64,000 nt of DNA from Saccharomonospora glauca K62 (GTDB lineage Bacteria > Actinomycetota > Actinomycetes > Mycobacteriales > Pseudonocardiaceae), in assembly GCF_000243395.2 (NCBI RefSeq), contig NZ_CM001484.1, positions 527,589 to 591,588 of the forward strand, given 5' to 3'. The notes under the pieces were generated by a model. That model did not search any database. It saw only the letters and a program-made list of their open reading frames with translations, and was not told where the DNA came from. The translations under genes were made by a program, and so were the position numbers. Numbering within the stretch: position 1 is the first letter of the stretch; each line of letters opens with the position of its first letter. Below, piece by piece: positions 31,758 through 40,307 of the stretch.

Positions 31758-33080
31758 GTGACCAGCGCGGTCAGCGAGGCCCGGAGGCGGGACGTGATCA
31801 ACGCGTTACGTCGGGGCACCGTGCCGCAGAGCGGCCTGGACCTGCTCGCGGTGGGTCTCGACCGCTTCGCCACCGCCATGGACGACGACCTCGCCACCGT
31901 CGCCCGGGGCGGTGCGGCCTTCCACGCCGTGCGCGGCGAGTACGGGTCGGGCAAGACCTTCTTCGCGCGCTGGCTCGCCGAGCGGGCCAAACGCCGGGGA
32001 CTGGCCACCTCCGAGATCCAGATCTCCGAGACCGAGACACCGCTGCACCGGCTGGAGACGGTCTACCGACGGCTCACCGAACGGCTGGCCACCGCCACCC
32101 ACCAGCCCAGCGCCCTGCGCGCCGTCGTCGACTCCTGGCTCTACACCCTCGAAGAACACGTACTGGACGCAGGGGAGGTCGCCGAGGACGACTCGACGGC
32201 GTTCGCCGCCGCGGTCGACACCCTCGCCGAACAACGGCTCGCCGACGTGGCGCGCACGACACCCGCGTTCGCCGCCGCGCTGCGCGGCTACCGGCAGGCA
32301 CTCGCCGACGGTGACACCGCCACCGCCGAAGCCCTCATCGCCTGGCTGGGCGGGCAGAAGTCCGTGGCGGCCTCCGCCCGGCGCGCGGCGGGCGTGCGCG
32401 GGGATCTCGACCACTTCGGCGCGCTCGGGTTCCTGCAGGGACTGCTCACCGTGCTGCGTGACTGCGGACACCCCGGACTGCTGCTCGTCCTCGACGAGAC
32501 GGAAACGCTGCAACGGGTCCGTGGAGACGTACGCGAGAAGGGCCTCAACGCGCTACGTCAGCTCGTCGACGAGATCGACGCGGGCCGCTTCCCCGGACTG
32601 TTCCTCGTACTCACCGGCACACCCGCGTTCTTCGACGGGCAGCAGGGCGTGCAGCGGCTCCCACCGCTGGCCCAACGTCTCGCCACCGACTTCTCCACCG
32701 ACCCGCGCTTCGACTCACCACGGGCGGTGCAGCTCCGGCTGCCCGGCTTCGACCTCGACCGGCTCGGTGAACTCGGCCGCACCGTACGCGACCTGTACGC
32801 GGGCACGGCCCGCAACCCCGAGCGCGTACGGGAGGTGGTGGATGACGCCTACCTCGCCACGCTCGCGCGGGCGCTCACCGGCGAACTCGGCGGCAAGGTC
32901 GGCGTGGCACCCCGGCTGTTCCTGCGCAAACTCGTCGCCGACGTGCTCGACCGCGTGGACGAGTTCGCCGACTTCGACCCGCGCCGCGACTACGCGCTCA
33001 CGGTCACCGAAACCGAACTCACCGACGTCGAACGCAACGCCGTGGCGAGTGCCGACGACGTCGACCTGGAACTGCCGTGA
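31758..33080 (+). CDS. brxD: BREX type 2 ATPase BrxD
   Basis: The product has 440 residues. BrxD is the small P-loop ATPase that accompanies pglZ and brxHI in type 2 BREX loci. Walker A is GEYGSGKT (residues 60-67). A Walker B-like LLLVLDETE is followed by an arginine-rich helix, as in STAND/AAA-type BREX ATPases. Of two adjacent GTG codons the second (31758) is chosen, since GGAGG at 31746-31750 then lies 7 nt upstream. The stop overlaps the brxHI start in a GTGA, indicating coupled translation. Confidence 0.9.
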   Translation: MTSAVSEARRRDVINALRRGTVPQSGLDLLAVGLDRFATAMDDDLATVARGGAAFHAVRGEYGSGKTFFARWLAERAKRRGLATSEIQISETETPLHRLETVYRRLTERLATATHQPSALRAVVDSWLYTLEEHVLDAGEVAEDDSTAFAAAVDTLAEQRLADVARTTPAFAAALRGYRQALADGDTATAEALIAWLGGQKSVAASARRAAGVRGDLDHFGALGFLQGLLTVLRDCGHPGLLLVLDETETLQRVRGDVREKGLNALRQLVDEIDAGRFPGLFLVLTGTPAFFDGQQGVQRLPPLAQRLATDFSTDPRFDSPRAVQLRLPGFDLDRLGELGRTVRDLYAGTARNPERVREVVDDAYLATLARALTGELGGKVGVAPRLFLRKLVADVLDRVDEFADFDPRRDYALTVTETELTDVERNAVASADDVDLELP

Positions 33081-35188
33081 GCGAGGCGCTGGACCGCCTG
33101 CATCCGGCGGTGGTGCACCACGTGGTCAACACCCTGGGCTGGCGGTCGCTGCGGCCCCTCCAACGGCAGGCGGTCGACCCCGTCATGGACGGGCACGACG
33201 CGCTGCTGCTCGCCCCCACGGCGGGCGGAAAGACCGAGGCCGCCTGCTTCCCCGTGCTCTCCGCGATGGAGCGACACGGCTGGACCGGGCTGTCGGTGCT
33301 GTACGTGTGTCCGCTCAAGGCACTGCTGAACAACCTGCTGCCCCGGCTGCGCGACTACGCCGCCTGGCTGGGCCGCCGGGTCGAACTGTGGCACGGCGAC
33401 GTCACGGCCGCCGCGCGGCGACGCATCCTGGCCGACCCGCCGGACGTGCTGCTGACCACGCCGGAATCGGTGGAAGCCATGCTGGTCAGCGCGAACGTCG
33501 ACCACAAGCGACTGTTCGGCGACCTGCGGGTGATCGTCGTGGACGAGGTGCACGCGTTCGCGAGCGACGACCGGGGCTGGCATCTGCTGGCCGTGCTCGA
33601 ACGGCTCACCGTGCTCGCGCAGCGGCCCATCCAGCGCATCGGCCTGTCGGCCACGGTCGGCAACCCGGAACACCTGCTGGCCTGGCTGCAGGGGGCAGGA
33701 AAGGGCTCCCGCCCTGCGACCGTTGTCGCCCCCGGGGTCGCGGCGACCCCGAACAGGGCACAGGACGGGGACATCGAACTGGACTACGTCGGGTCCGTCG
33801 ACAACGCCGCCACCGTGATCTCCACATTGCACCGAGGCGAGAAACGGCTCGTGTTCTGCGACTCGCGCCGCCTTGTCGAACAGCTCGGTGCGGCACTGCG
33901 CATGCGTGGTGTCACCACGTTCCTGTCCCACGCCTCGCTGTCGGTCGACGAGCGACGCCGTGCCGAGGCGGCCTTCGCCGAGGCCCGTGACTGCGTCATC
34001 GTCTCCACGTCCACGTTGGAGCTCGGCATCGACGTCGGCGATCTCGACCGGGTCATCCAGCTCGACGCGCCCACCACCGTGGCGTCGTTCCTGCAACGGC
34101 TCGGCCGCACCGGGCGGCGTCCGGGCAGCGTGCGCAACTGCCTGTTCCTCGCACTCTCCCAGCGGGCGCTGTTGTGGGCGGCGGCGCTGCTGGAACTGTG
34201 GGGCCGTGGCTACGTGGAACCCGTCGAAGCCCCGCCGGAACCGCGACACATCGTCGCCCAGCAGGTGCTGGCACTGTGCCTGCAGGAGCACACCGTGGGC
34301 AGCCGGTTGTGGACTGGGGCGTGGAACGGGCTCGCGCCGTTTCACAGCGGTGCGGAACCCATGGTGCGGCACCTGATCGAGCAAGGCTATCTCGACCGGG
34401 ACGGCGAGCTGCTGTTCATCGGTCCGGAAGCCGAACGCCGGTTCGGACGCCGGAACTTCATGGACATGACGGCCGTGTTCACCGCACCACCGCAGTTCAC
34501 CGTGCTGGCCGGACGCCAGGAGATCGGACAGACCGATCCGGCGCTGCTGACAGAACGGGTGGAAGGCCCCCGCGTACTGCTACTCGGCGGCCGGAGTTGG
34601 AAAGTGACATGGATCGACTGGAAGCGTCGACGGTGCTTCGTGGAGGAGACCGACCTGCGTGGCAAGGCGCGCTGGCACTCACCCGGCACGGAGGGCCGAG
34701 GCCACGCTCTCGCGCGCGCGGCCCGCGATGTGCTGCTAGGCGCCACCCCACGGGTGAAGCTGACACAACGCGCGACGCGGACACTGGCGGCACTGCGGGA
34801 GGAATGGGGCCCGACCGTCGCCCTCGACGGGCTGGTGGTGACCCGGACCGGAGGCGCGGAGGCGGATGTGCGCTGGTGGACCTGGGCGGGGCGCAAGGCC
34901 AACGCCACGCTCGCGGCCTCCCTGGGAGCGGTGGTCGACGGGCGGTTCGACGACCTGTCGATCCGGCTGCGTGACGATCTCACCCCCCGGATGTGGCGGG
35001 CGGCCACCGCGGGTGTCCCGGACCGGTTGTGTCTCCCGGAGGTCGACGAGCGGGCCCTCGCCGGGCTGAAGTTCAGCGCCGCGCTTCCGCCCCGGCTGGC
35101 CACGGCGACCCTGGCCGCGCGCCTGGCCGACTTCGACGCGGCGGCACAGGTGCTCGCCGAGCCCGTGCGGTTCACCGTCCTCGGCTGA
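33077..35188 (+). CDS. brxHI: BREX type 2 Lhr-like helicase BrxHI
   Basis: The product has 703 residues and is an SF2 helicase of the Lhr type. The motifs are in order: TAGGKT (48-53), PLKALLNNL, DEVH (156-159), LSATVGN, STSTLELGIDVGDLDRVIQ and QRLGRTGR. It closes the type 2 BREX gene set. The GTG overlaps the brxD stop. The 3' end meets the converging lipoprotein gene with a 12-bp gap, marking the right edge of the defence island. Confidence 0.92.
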   Translation: MSEALDRLHPAVVHHVVNTLGWRSLRPLQRQAVDPVMDGHDALLLAPTAGGKTEAACFPVLSAMERHGWTGLSVLYVCPLKALLNNLLPRLRDYAAWLGRRVELWHGDVTAAARRRILADPPDVLLTTPESVEAMLVSANVDHKRLFGDLRVIVVDEVHAFASDDRGWHLLAVLERLTVLAQRPIQRIGLSATVGNPEHLLAWLQGAGKGSRPATVVAPGVAATPNRAQDGDIELDYVGSVDNAATVISTLHRGEKRLVFCDSRRLVEQLGAALRMRGVTTFLSHASLSVDERRRAEAAFAEARDCVIVSTSTLELGIDVGDLDRVIQLDAPTTVASFLQRLGRTGRRPGSVRNCLFLALSQRALLWAAALLELWGRGYVEPVEAPPEPRHIVAQQVLALCLQEHTVGSRLWTGAWNGLAPFHSGAEPMVRHLIEQGYLDRDGELLFIGPEAERRFGRRNFMDMTAVFTAPPQFTVLAGRQEIGQTDPALLTERVEGPRVLLLGGRSWKVTWIDWKRRRCFVEETDLRGKARWHSPGTEGRGHALARAARDVLLGATPRVKLTQRATRTLAALREEWGPTVALDGLVVTRTGGAEADVRWWTWAGRKANATLAASLGAVVDGRFDDLSIRLRDDLTPRMWRAATAGVPDRLCLPEVDERALAGLKFSAALPPRLATATLAARLADFDAAAQVLAEPVRFTVLG

Positions 35189-35200
35189 GCGGCCGGGTGC

Positions 35201-35707
35201 TCAGAACTCCCACTTCCAGCCGGAGTCCGGGACGCGCGGCGAGGTGAGGACGAGCGCGCCGGAGTCGAACGTCGCGTCGAGGTCGATGTCGAGGGTGTAC
35301 TTCTCGTTGGTCTCGAACTCGGTGCCGAGCAGACCCGAGCCGCAGGAGGTGTTGGTCTGGGCAGGCGAGACGTATCCGCTGTCGCGCTCGACCGCGAAGC
35401 TGTCACCGAGGAAGAGGCCTTCGAGTTGGTTGACGTAGTACGGGTCGCTGCCGGTCGTGACGTCCACGCGGATGCGGAGGCTGGCGTCCCCGTAGTTGCA
35501 GGCGGGAGGCTGCCCCGGCTCCGCCACGGTGAACACCACCCCCTCCTGCCCCTCGGAGCCGTCCACAGGGCCGAGGGCGGCGGGCTCGCCGAACTTCATG
35601 GAGTGGTACACGCCTTCGGTCAGCGTGGCCGGTCCGTCGTCGGAGGAGCACGCGGCGAGCAGGGCGAGACCGGCCGCGACGGCAGCCGATCGGGACAGAC
35701 GTTTCAT
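35201..35707 (-). CDS. Lipoprotein of unknown function
   Basis: The product has 168 residues. The signal peptide MKRLSRSAAVAAGLALLAAC ends in a lipobox with the lipidated Cys near residue 20. The mature part is a beta-rich domain with two cysteines (ACNYG, TSCGSG) that could be disulfide-bonded. No named family is recognised. The start has GGGAG about 10 nt upstream on the minus strand. The gene converges on brxHI and is probably monocistronic. Confidence 0.75.
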   Translation of the reverse strand: MKRLSRSAAVAAGLALLAACSSDDGPATLTEGVYHSMKFGEPAALGPVDGSEGQEGVVFTVAEPGQPPACNYGDASLRIRVDVTTGSDPYYVNQLEGLFLGDSFAVERDSGYVSPAQTNTSCGSGLLGTEFETNEKYTLDIDLDATFDSGALVLTSPRVPDSGWKWEF

Positions 35708-35962
35708 TGTTGATGATCTCCCTTCCCGGGAGGTGTCCGATTCGCCGCCGCTGTCGTTATCCCGTGCCCTCCGGACGATGCGAGGTTGTTGTCTCTCCGT
35801 GATCGACCCCCGTGCCGAGGCCGTGTTGGCGGGACGCTAGTCTCACCCGCGCCTGTGGGCTTCGGGCTTGACACGCTCGGTAGCGTCCATCTGGCGACGT
35901 TCACACTGCATGGTGAGCGCCTGCGCTGATCAGTCGAATGGACCATGGTGGGAGGCACCCCG

Positions 35963-36292
35963 GTGCGCAACCCAGACAGGACGTCGTTTCGCCCGTCCGT
36001 GCGCGCGCTTCGTGACTCGGCTGCCGTCGTCGGTCTGGCGGTCATCACGCTGTTCGCGGGCCAGGGTACGGCCGCGGCGGTGCAGGCGGAGCCGAACGCG
36101 ATGACGTTCGGGCTGCTCGGCCCGGTGGGTCTCGTCGCCGTGGTGCTCGGCGTGTTGGGTATGGCGGCCGGTGCGTTGCGTCAGCGACGGAAGAGCCGGC
36201 TCGCGGCGGCCGCGGAGTCGAAGTCGGCCGCCACGTCGGTCGAGGCGCGCCGCGAGGCTTCCGCCGTCTCCACCGGCGCCGCCGCGGACTGA
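35963..36292 (+). CDS. Small membrane protein with signal-like N-terminus
   Basis: The product has 109 residues. The GTG at 35963 is preferred over the ATG at 35945 because GGAGG lies 7 nt upstream. Two hydrophobic segments are seen: AAVVGLAVITLFAGQGTAAA (a signal or first helix) and GLLGPVGLVAVVLGVLGMAAGAL (second helix). Then come a basic RQRRKSR anchor and an Ala/Ser/Glu-rich cytoplasmic tail. No family is recognised. It stands just upstream of the amylase gene but probably has its own promoter, since palindromes separate them. Confidence 0.6.
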   Translation: MRNPDRTSFRPSVRALRDSAAVVGLAVITLFAGQGTAAAVQAEPNAMTFGLLGPVGLVAVVLGVLGMAAGALRQRRKSRLAAAAESKSAATSVEARREASAVSTGAAAD

Positions 36293-36304
36293 CGCGGTGC
36301 CGGT

Positions 36305-36331
36305 GATCTTTGCAAGATCCTGACGCGTCAG
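36305..36331. promoter_or_regulatory. Adjacent palindromes after the small membrane gene
   Basis: Two inverted repeats lie side by side 13 bp after the stop of the upstream gene: gatctt-tgc-aagatc (36305-36319), containing TTTGCAAG, and the perfect 12-bp ctgacgcgtcag (36320-36331). They could act as a weak terminator or as an outlying operator related to the GCAAG repeats on the amylase promoter. Confidence 0.4.
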
Positions 36332-36364
36332 CGCAGGTAGCGGCCTTGTCGGCCCGCGAATTTC

Positions 36365-36413
36365 GCAAGTTTCTGCAAGTTTCTTGACATTGTCGACGCG
36401 GTTCCGCTCTCAT
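36365..36413 (+). promoter_or_regulatory. Alpha-amylase promoter with tandem operator repeats
   Basis: Two perfect tandem copies of gcaagtttct (36365-36374 and 36375-36384) abut a consensus -35, TTGACA, at 36384-36389. A plausible -10, TCTCAT, is at 36408-36413 with 18-bp spacing. The amylase ATG is at 36465. The repeats resemble the CTTGCAG-type direct repeats described for LacI-family MalR/Reg1 regulators of streptomycete amylase genes. From their position, a repressor bound there would block the promoter. Confidence 0.6.
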
Positions 36414-36464
36414 GTCCGAGCCACCGGTGGTTCCGGCACATCACACGAGCGCGGAGGTTCGACG

Positions 36465-37910
36465 ATGTTCCAACGTGTGTTCGGTGTGATCGCACTGGTG
36501 GCGGGGCTGGTCGCCGCGCCCCTGACGGTCACGCCCTCTGCTGACGCCGCCCCACCCGGCGACCGTGACGTCATCGCGACGTTGTTCCAGTGGAACTGGA
36601 ACAGTGTCGCCACCGCCTGCCGTGACCAGCTCGGCCCCGCGGGCTACGGCGCCGTCCAGGTGTCCCCGCCCTCGGAGCACATCGTGCTCGCTGAGGCGGG
36701 TTATCCCTGGTGGCAGGACTACCAGCCCGTCTCCTACGGCATCGACTCCACCCGGCGCGGCACGCGAGCCGAGTTCGCCGACATGGTGCGGACCTGCCAC
36801 GACGCCGGCATCGCGGTCTACGTCGACGCGGTGGTCAACCACATGACCGGGCAGGAGGAGTGCGGCATCGGCAGTGCGGGCTCGGAGTACTGCCACTACT
36901 CCTACCCCGCGGCGGGATACGACTACGACGACTTCCACCACTGCGGTCGCAACGGCAACGACGACATCGTGAACTACCGCGACCGCTACGAGGTGCAGAA
37001 CTGCGAGCTGGTCAACCTCGCCGACCTTGACACCGGTTCCGACCACGTCCGCGACCGGATCGGCGCCTACCTCAACGACCTGCTTGCGCTCGGTGTGGAC
37101 GGATTCCGCATCGACGCGGCCAAGCACATGCCCGCCGAGGACGTCGCCGCGCTGGTGAGCAGGCTCGACCGCCCCGCCTACGTCTACCAGGAGGTGCTCT
37201 ACGGCGACGGTGAGCCCATCACGCCGGAGGAGTACCTGGACAACGGCGATGTCTACGACCAGCGCTACGCCCGCGACCTGGCGAAGATCTTCAACTCCGA
37301 GAAGCTGGCGTACCTGCGCGACTTCGGTACCGCCGTGCCGTCGGAACAGGTGATCGTCTTCGTCGACAACCACGACAGCCAGCGCGGCGGCGAGACCATG
37401 AGCTACCGCGACGGCGCGCGTTACGCGTTGGCCAACGTCTTCATGCTGGCCTGGCCCGTGGGGACGCCGAAGGTGATGAGCAGCTACACCTTCGACGACT
37501 ACGACGCCGGTCCGCCGAGCGACGCGGCCGGGAACACGGTCGACGCCGACTGCGGTTCGTCGGCGTGGCAGTGCGAGCACGACTGGCAGCCCATCCGCAA
37601 CATGGTCGCCTTCCACAACAAGGTGCGCGGCGAACCGGTGGTGCAGTGGTGGGACAACGGCAACGACCTCATCGCCTTCGGCCGGGGTTCCAAGGGCTAC
37701 GTGGTCATCAACGACGAGTCGTCGGCGGCGACCGGGCGTTCCTTCCAGACGGCGCTTCCCGAGGGTACGTACTGCGACGTGTTGCACGGCGACGTGGTCG
37801 ACGGCGAGTGCACCGGGCCCAGCTACACAGTGAACGCCGACGGCTGGTTCAGTGCCGACGTCGGTGCCCACGACGGCGTGGCACTCCACCTCGGGGCCCG
37901 AATCGACTAG
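36465..37910 (+). CDS. Secreted alpha-amylase (GH13)
   Basis: The product has 481 residues and cleaves alpha-1,4 bonds of starch outside the cell. The signal peptide ends near ADAAPPGD (about residue 30). The four GH13 regions are present: DAVVNHM (region I), GFRIDAAKHM with the nucleophile Asp217, YQEV with the acid/base Glu243, and FVDNHDSQ with Asp304. An all-beta C domain closes the protein; no starch-binding CBM is present. GGAGG lies 7 nt before ATG 36465. Overall form matches streptomycete-type secreted amylases. The upstream direct repeats suggest control by a maltose-responsive repressor. Confidence 0.92.
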   Translation: MFQRVFGVIALVAGLVAAPLTVTPSADAAPPGDRDVIATLFQWNWNSVATACRDQLGPAGYGAVQVSPPSEHIVLAEAGYPWWQDYQPVSYGIDSTRRGTRAEFADMVRTCHDAGIAVYVDAVVNHMTGQEECGIGSAGSEYCHYSYPAAGYDYDDFHHCGRNGNDDIVNYRDRYEVQNCELVNLADLDTGSDHVRDRIGAYLNDLLALGVDGFRIDAAKHMPAEDVAALVSRLDRPAYVYQEVLYGDGEPITPEEYLDNGDVYDQRYARDLAKIFNSEKLAYLRDFGTAVPSEQVIVFVDNHDSQRGGETMSYRDGARYALANVFMLAWPVGTPKVMSSYTFDDYDAGPPSDAAGNTVDADCGSSAWQCEHDWQPIRNMVAFHNKVRGEPVVQWWDNGNDLIAFGRGSKGYVVINDESSAATGRSFQTALPEGTYCDVLHGDVVDGECTGPSYTVNADGWFSADVGAHDGVALHLGARID

Positions 37911-37974
37911 TCACACTCGACAGACCCTCGACACCGTGTCCGCAGTTCCCGTACGCGTGTTCGCATCCTGCGAC

Positions 37975-38024
37975 GCGGACACGCGTGCACAGACTGCGGA
38001 CACGCGTGCACAGACTGCGGACAC
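37975..38024. repeat. 21-bp tandem repeat upstream of the YihY/BrkB gene
   Basis: The unit gcggacacgcgtgcacagact occurs twice in perfect tandem (37975-37995 and 37996-38016), followed by the first 8 bases of a third unit to 38024. It ends 25 bp before the start of the next gene. It may be an operator array or a replication-slippage product. It is too short and spacer-less for CRISPR. Confidence 0.7.
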
Positions 38025-38049
38025 ACCGGGGGTCGGTTAGCTTCTGTGC

Positions 38050-39060
38050 GTGGGTGAGGCCAAGGCGGACGAGGACAAGCTGCTGTTCAGGTTGCGGAGG
38101 AAGTACCCGTGGCTCGACCACGTCGTCAGAGCCAACGACGCGTTCACCGAGCGCTACGGCAACCACTACGCCGCCGCGATCACGTACTTCTCCGTGCTGT
38201 CGTTGGTGCCGCTGCTGATGGTGGGCTTCGCCGTCGCGGGGTTCGTCCTCGCGGGCAACGAGACCGCGATGCGGGAGCTTCGCGAGGGCATCGTGAGTTC
38301 CGCTCCCCCCGGGCTCGGTGACCTCTTCGCCTCCATCGTCGGGGCCGCGCTCGAATCGCGGGCCGGTGCCGGGATCCTCGGCTTGCTTTTGGCCCTCTAC
38401 TCCGGGTTGGGCTGGATGACGAACCTGCGGGACGCCCTCACCGCCCAGTGGGGACAGCGGAAGCGAAAGCTGCCGTTCCTGTCCACCCGGATCAAGGACC
38501 TGCTCGCGCTGGTGGGGCTGGGCGCGGCGATCGTCGTGTCGTTCGGACTCACCGCCGTCGGCGGCGGGGTGGGCAGGTTCCTGCTCGGCTTCGTGGGGCT
38601 GGAGGACGAGGGCTGGGCCCAGTTCCTGTTGCGGTTGGCCACGATCGTGTTGTCGTTGGCCGCCAACGTGCTCGTCTTCCTGTGGGTGCTGTCGCAACTG
38701 CCGAGGGAGCGGGTGGCGGCGCGCAGTGCCGTGCGGGGCGCGGTGATCGCCGCGGTGGGTTTCGAAGTGCTCAAGCAGGTGGGGGGCATCTACCTCACCA
38801 GCGTCACCAGCTCGCCCAGCGGGGCGCTGTTCGGCCCCATCATCGGTCTGCTGGTGTTCGCCAACCTGGTGGCTCGTTTCCTGTTGTTCGTCACCGCCTG
38901 GATGGCGACGGCGAAGGAGAACGCCGTCCGGGAGGTGGAACCGCCCGCGCCCACCGTGATCCGGCCGACCGTCGAGGTGCGTCGCGGCGGACCTCGGATG
39001 GTGGCGGGCGCGTTCGGCATCGGGGCGCTGCTCGGCTGGTTTTCCAAGCGGCGACCTTGA
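38050..39060 (+). CDS. YihY/BrkB-family inner membrane protein
   Basis: The product has 336 residues. The family signature AITYFSVLSLVPLLMVGFAVAGF begins at about residue 36 and is followed by about six transmembrane helices. A basic and Pro-rich tail ends in a final hydrophobic segment (GAFGIGALLGWF). Members of this family (YihY, formerly called ribonuclease BN; YhjD) are transport-like or envelope proteins of unclear function. The GTG at 38050 has no good ribosome site, so a leaderless transcript is possible. A 21-bp tandem repeat ends 25 bp upstream. Confidence 0.85.
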   Translation: MGEAKADEDKLLFRLRRKYPWLDHVVRANDAFTERYGNHYAAAITYFSVLSLVPLLMVGFAVAGFVLAGNETAMRELREGIVSSAPPGLGDLFASIVGAALESRAGAGILGLLLALYSGLGWMTNLRDALTAQWGQRKRKLPFLSTRIKDLLALVGLGAAIVVSFGLTAVGGGVGRFLLGFVGLEDEGWAQFLLRLATIVLSLAANVLVFLWVLSQLPRERVAARSAVRGAVIAAVGFEVLKQVGGIYLTSVTSSPSGALFGPIIGLLVFANLVARFLLFVTAWMATAKENAVREVEPPAPTVIRPTVEVRRGGPRMVAGAFGIGALLGWFSKRRP

Positions 39061-39102
39061 TGCTCGCCTGACATATGCTCGCCCTCGGACGAAGGGGTGA
39101 GT

Positions 39103-40305
39103 GTGAGCGCGACGACGACCAAGCCGCGTGGTGCGGCGTTACCTCGGGAGATCTGGGTTCTCGTCGGGGCGAGTTTTCTCATCGCCATCGGTTACGGGAT
39201 CGTCGGTCCCGCATTGCCCAGCTATGCCACCAGTTTCGACGTGGGGGTCACGGCGGCGTCGGTGGTGGTGAGTGCCTTCGCGTTCGTGCGCCTGCTGTTC
39301 GCGCCGATGAGCGGCCGGTTGGTGACCCGCTTCGGCGAGCGCCCGATCTACCTGTGGGGCGTGTCGATCGTGGCGGTGGGCACGCTGGCGTGCGCGGCGG
39401 CCACGGACTACTGGCAACTGCTGCTGTTCCGCTCCGCCAGCGGGGTGGGCTCCACGATGTTCACGGTGTCGGCGATCGGGTTGCTGATCCGCATCTCGCC
39501 GCCGGAAGCGCGGGGCAGGGCATCGAGCCTGTGGGGATCGAGCTTCCTGCTGGGCGGCATCGCCGGGCCGGTCGTGGGCAGTGCCCTGGTGACGGTGTCG
39601 CTGCGGATGCCGTTCCTCGTCTACGGCATTGCGTTGGTGCTCACGACGTTGCTGGTGTGGTGGCAACTCCGGCACTCCGAGCTGGTGGCCCGGCCGCGGG
39701 AGGAGGACGCCCCCGAGCTGACGTTCCGCCGGGCGATCCGCCACCCGTCGTACCGGGCGGCGCTCGCGTCGAACCTGGCCAACGGCTGGGTCGTGTTCGG
39801 CGTTCGCATGTCGCTGCTCCCGCTGTTCGTGACCGCCGTGCTGGCGAGGGACGAGGCGTTCACCGGCATCGCGCTCGCCGTGTTCGCCGCGGTGAACGCG
39901 CTCGCGTTGTTGTTCGTGGGCAAGCTCACCGACAAGCGGGGGCGCAAGCCGCCCGCGTTGGCTGGGCTGGCGTTGCTCGCGGTCGGTGTGGTGGGCATCG
40001 GGTTCGTGAGCGACCCGTGGCTGTTCCTGGTGGCCGTCTCGGTGGCCGGTCTGGGGGCCGGGGCGTTGAACCCGGCGCAGAACGCCGCCGTCGCCGACGT
40101 GCTCGGCTCCAAGGCCCGTGGCGGCTCGGTGCTGGCGGGCTTCCAGATGGCCGCCGACGTGGGCGCCGTTGTGGGCCCGCTCGTGGCGGGGGCCGTGGCC
40201 GAGCGGTGGTCGTACGCGGCGGCGTTCGGGCTCACCGGTGCGGTCGCGGTCGTGGCCTTGCTGCTGTGGTTCGGCGCGCGGGAGACGCTGCCCGCCGAGA
40301 AGTGA
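39103..40305 (+). CDS. MFS transporter (DHA1-type)
   Basis: The product has about 400 residues with 12 predicted transmembrane helices. The loop between helices 2 and 3 carries the MFS motif (SGRLVTRFGERPIY), and the loop after helix 8 its partner (GKLTDKRGRKPPAL). Overall form is a proton-coupled drug or metabolite exporter; the substrate cannot be read from sequence. GTG 39103 is preferred because GAAGGGG ends 5 nt upstream; GTG 39097 is the alternative. It converges with the D,D-carboxypeptidase gene, the stops being 2 bp apart. Confidence 0.87.
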   Translation: MSATTTKPRGAALPREIWVLVGASFLIAIGYGIVGPALPSYATSFDVGVTAASVVVSAFAFVRLLFAPMSGRLVTRFGERPIYLWGVSIVAVGTLACAAATDYWQLLLFRSASGVGSTMFTVSAIGLLIRISPPEARGRASSLWGSSFLLGGIAGPVVGSALVTVSLRMPFLVYGIALVLTTLLVWWQLRHSELVARPREEDAPELTFRRAIRHPSYRAALASNLANGWVVFGVRMSLLPLFVTAVLARDEAFTGIALAVFAAVNALALLFVGKLTDKRGRKPPALAGLALLAVGVVGIGFVSDPWLFLVAVSVAGLGAGALNPAQNAAVADVLGSKARGGSVLAGFQMAADVGAVVGPLVAGAVAERWSYAAAFGLTGAVAVVALLLWFGARETLPAEK

Positions 40306-40307
40306 CG

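Noticed and set aside
5312-35200. Attachment sites or an integrase that would define a mobile defence island
   Set aside because: No tRNA, integrase, recombinase or flanking direct repeat was seen at either edge; the island label rests on gene content only.
37975-38024. Possible CRISPR array
   Set aside because: The repeats are directly adjacent with no spacers, only two full units exist, and no cas genes are near.
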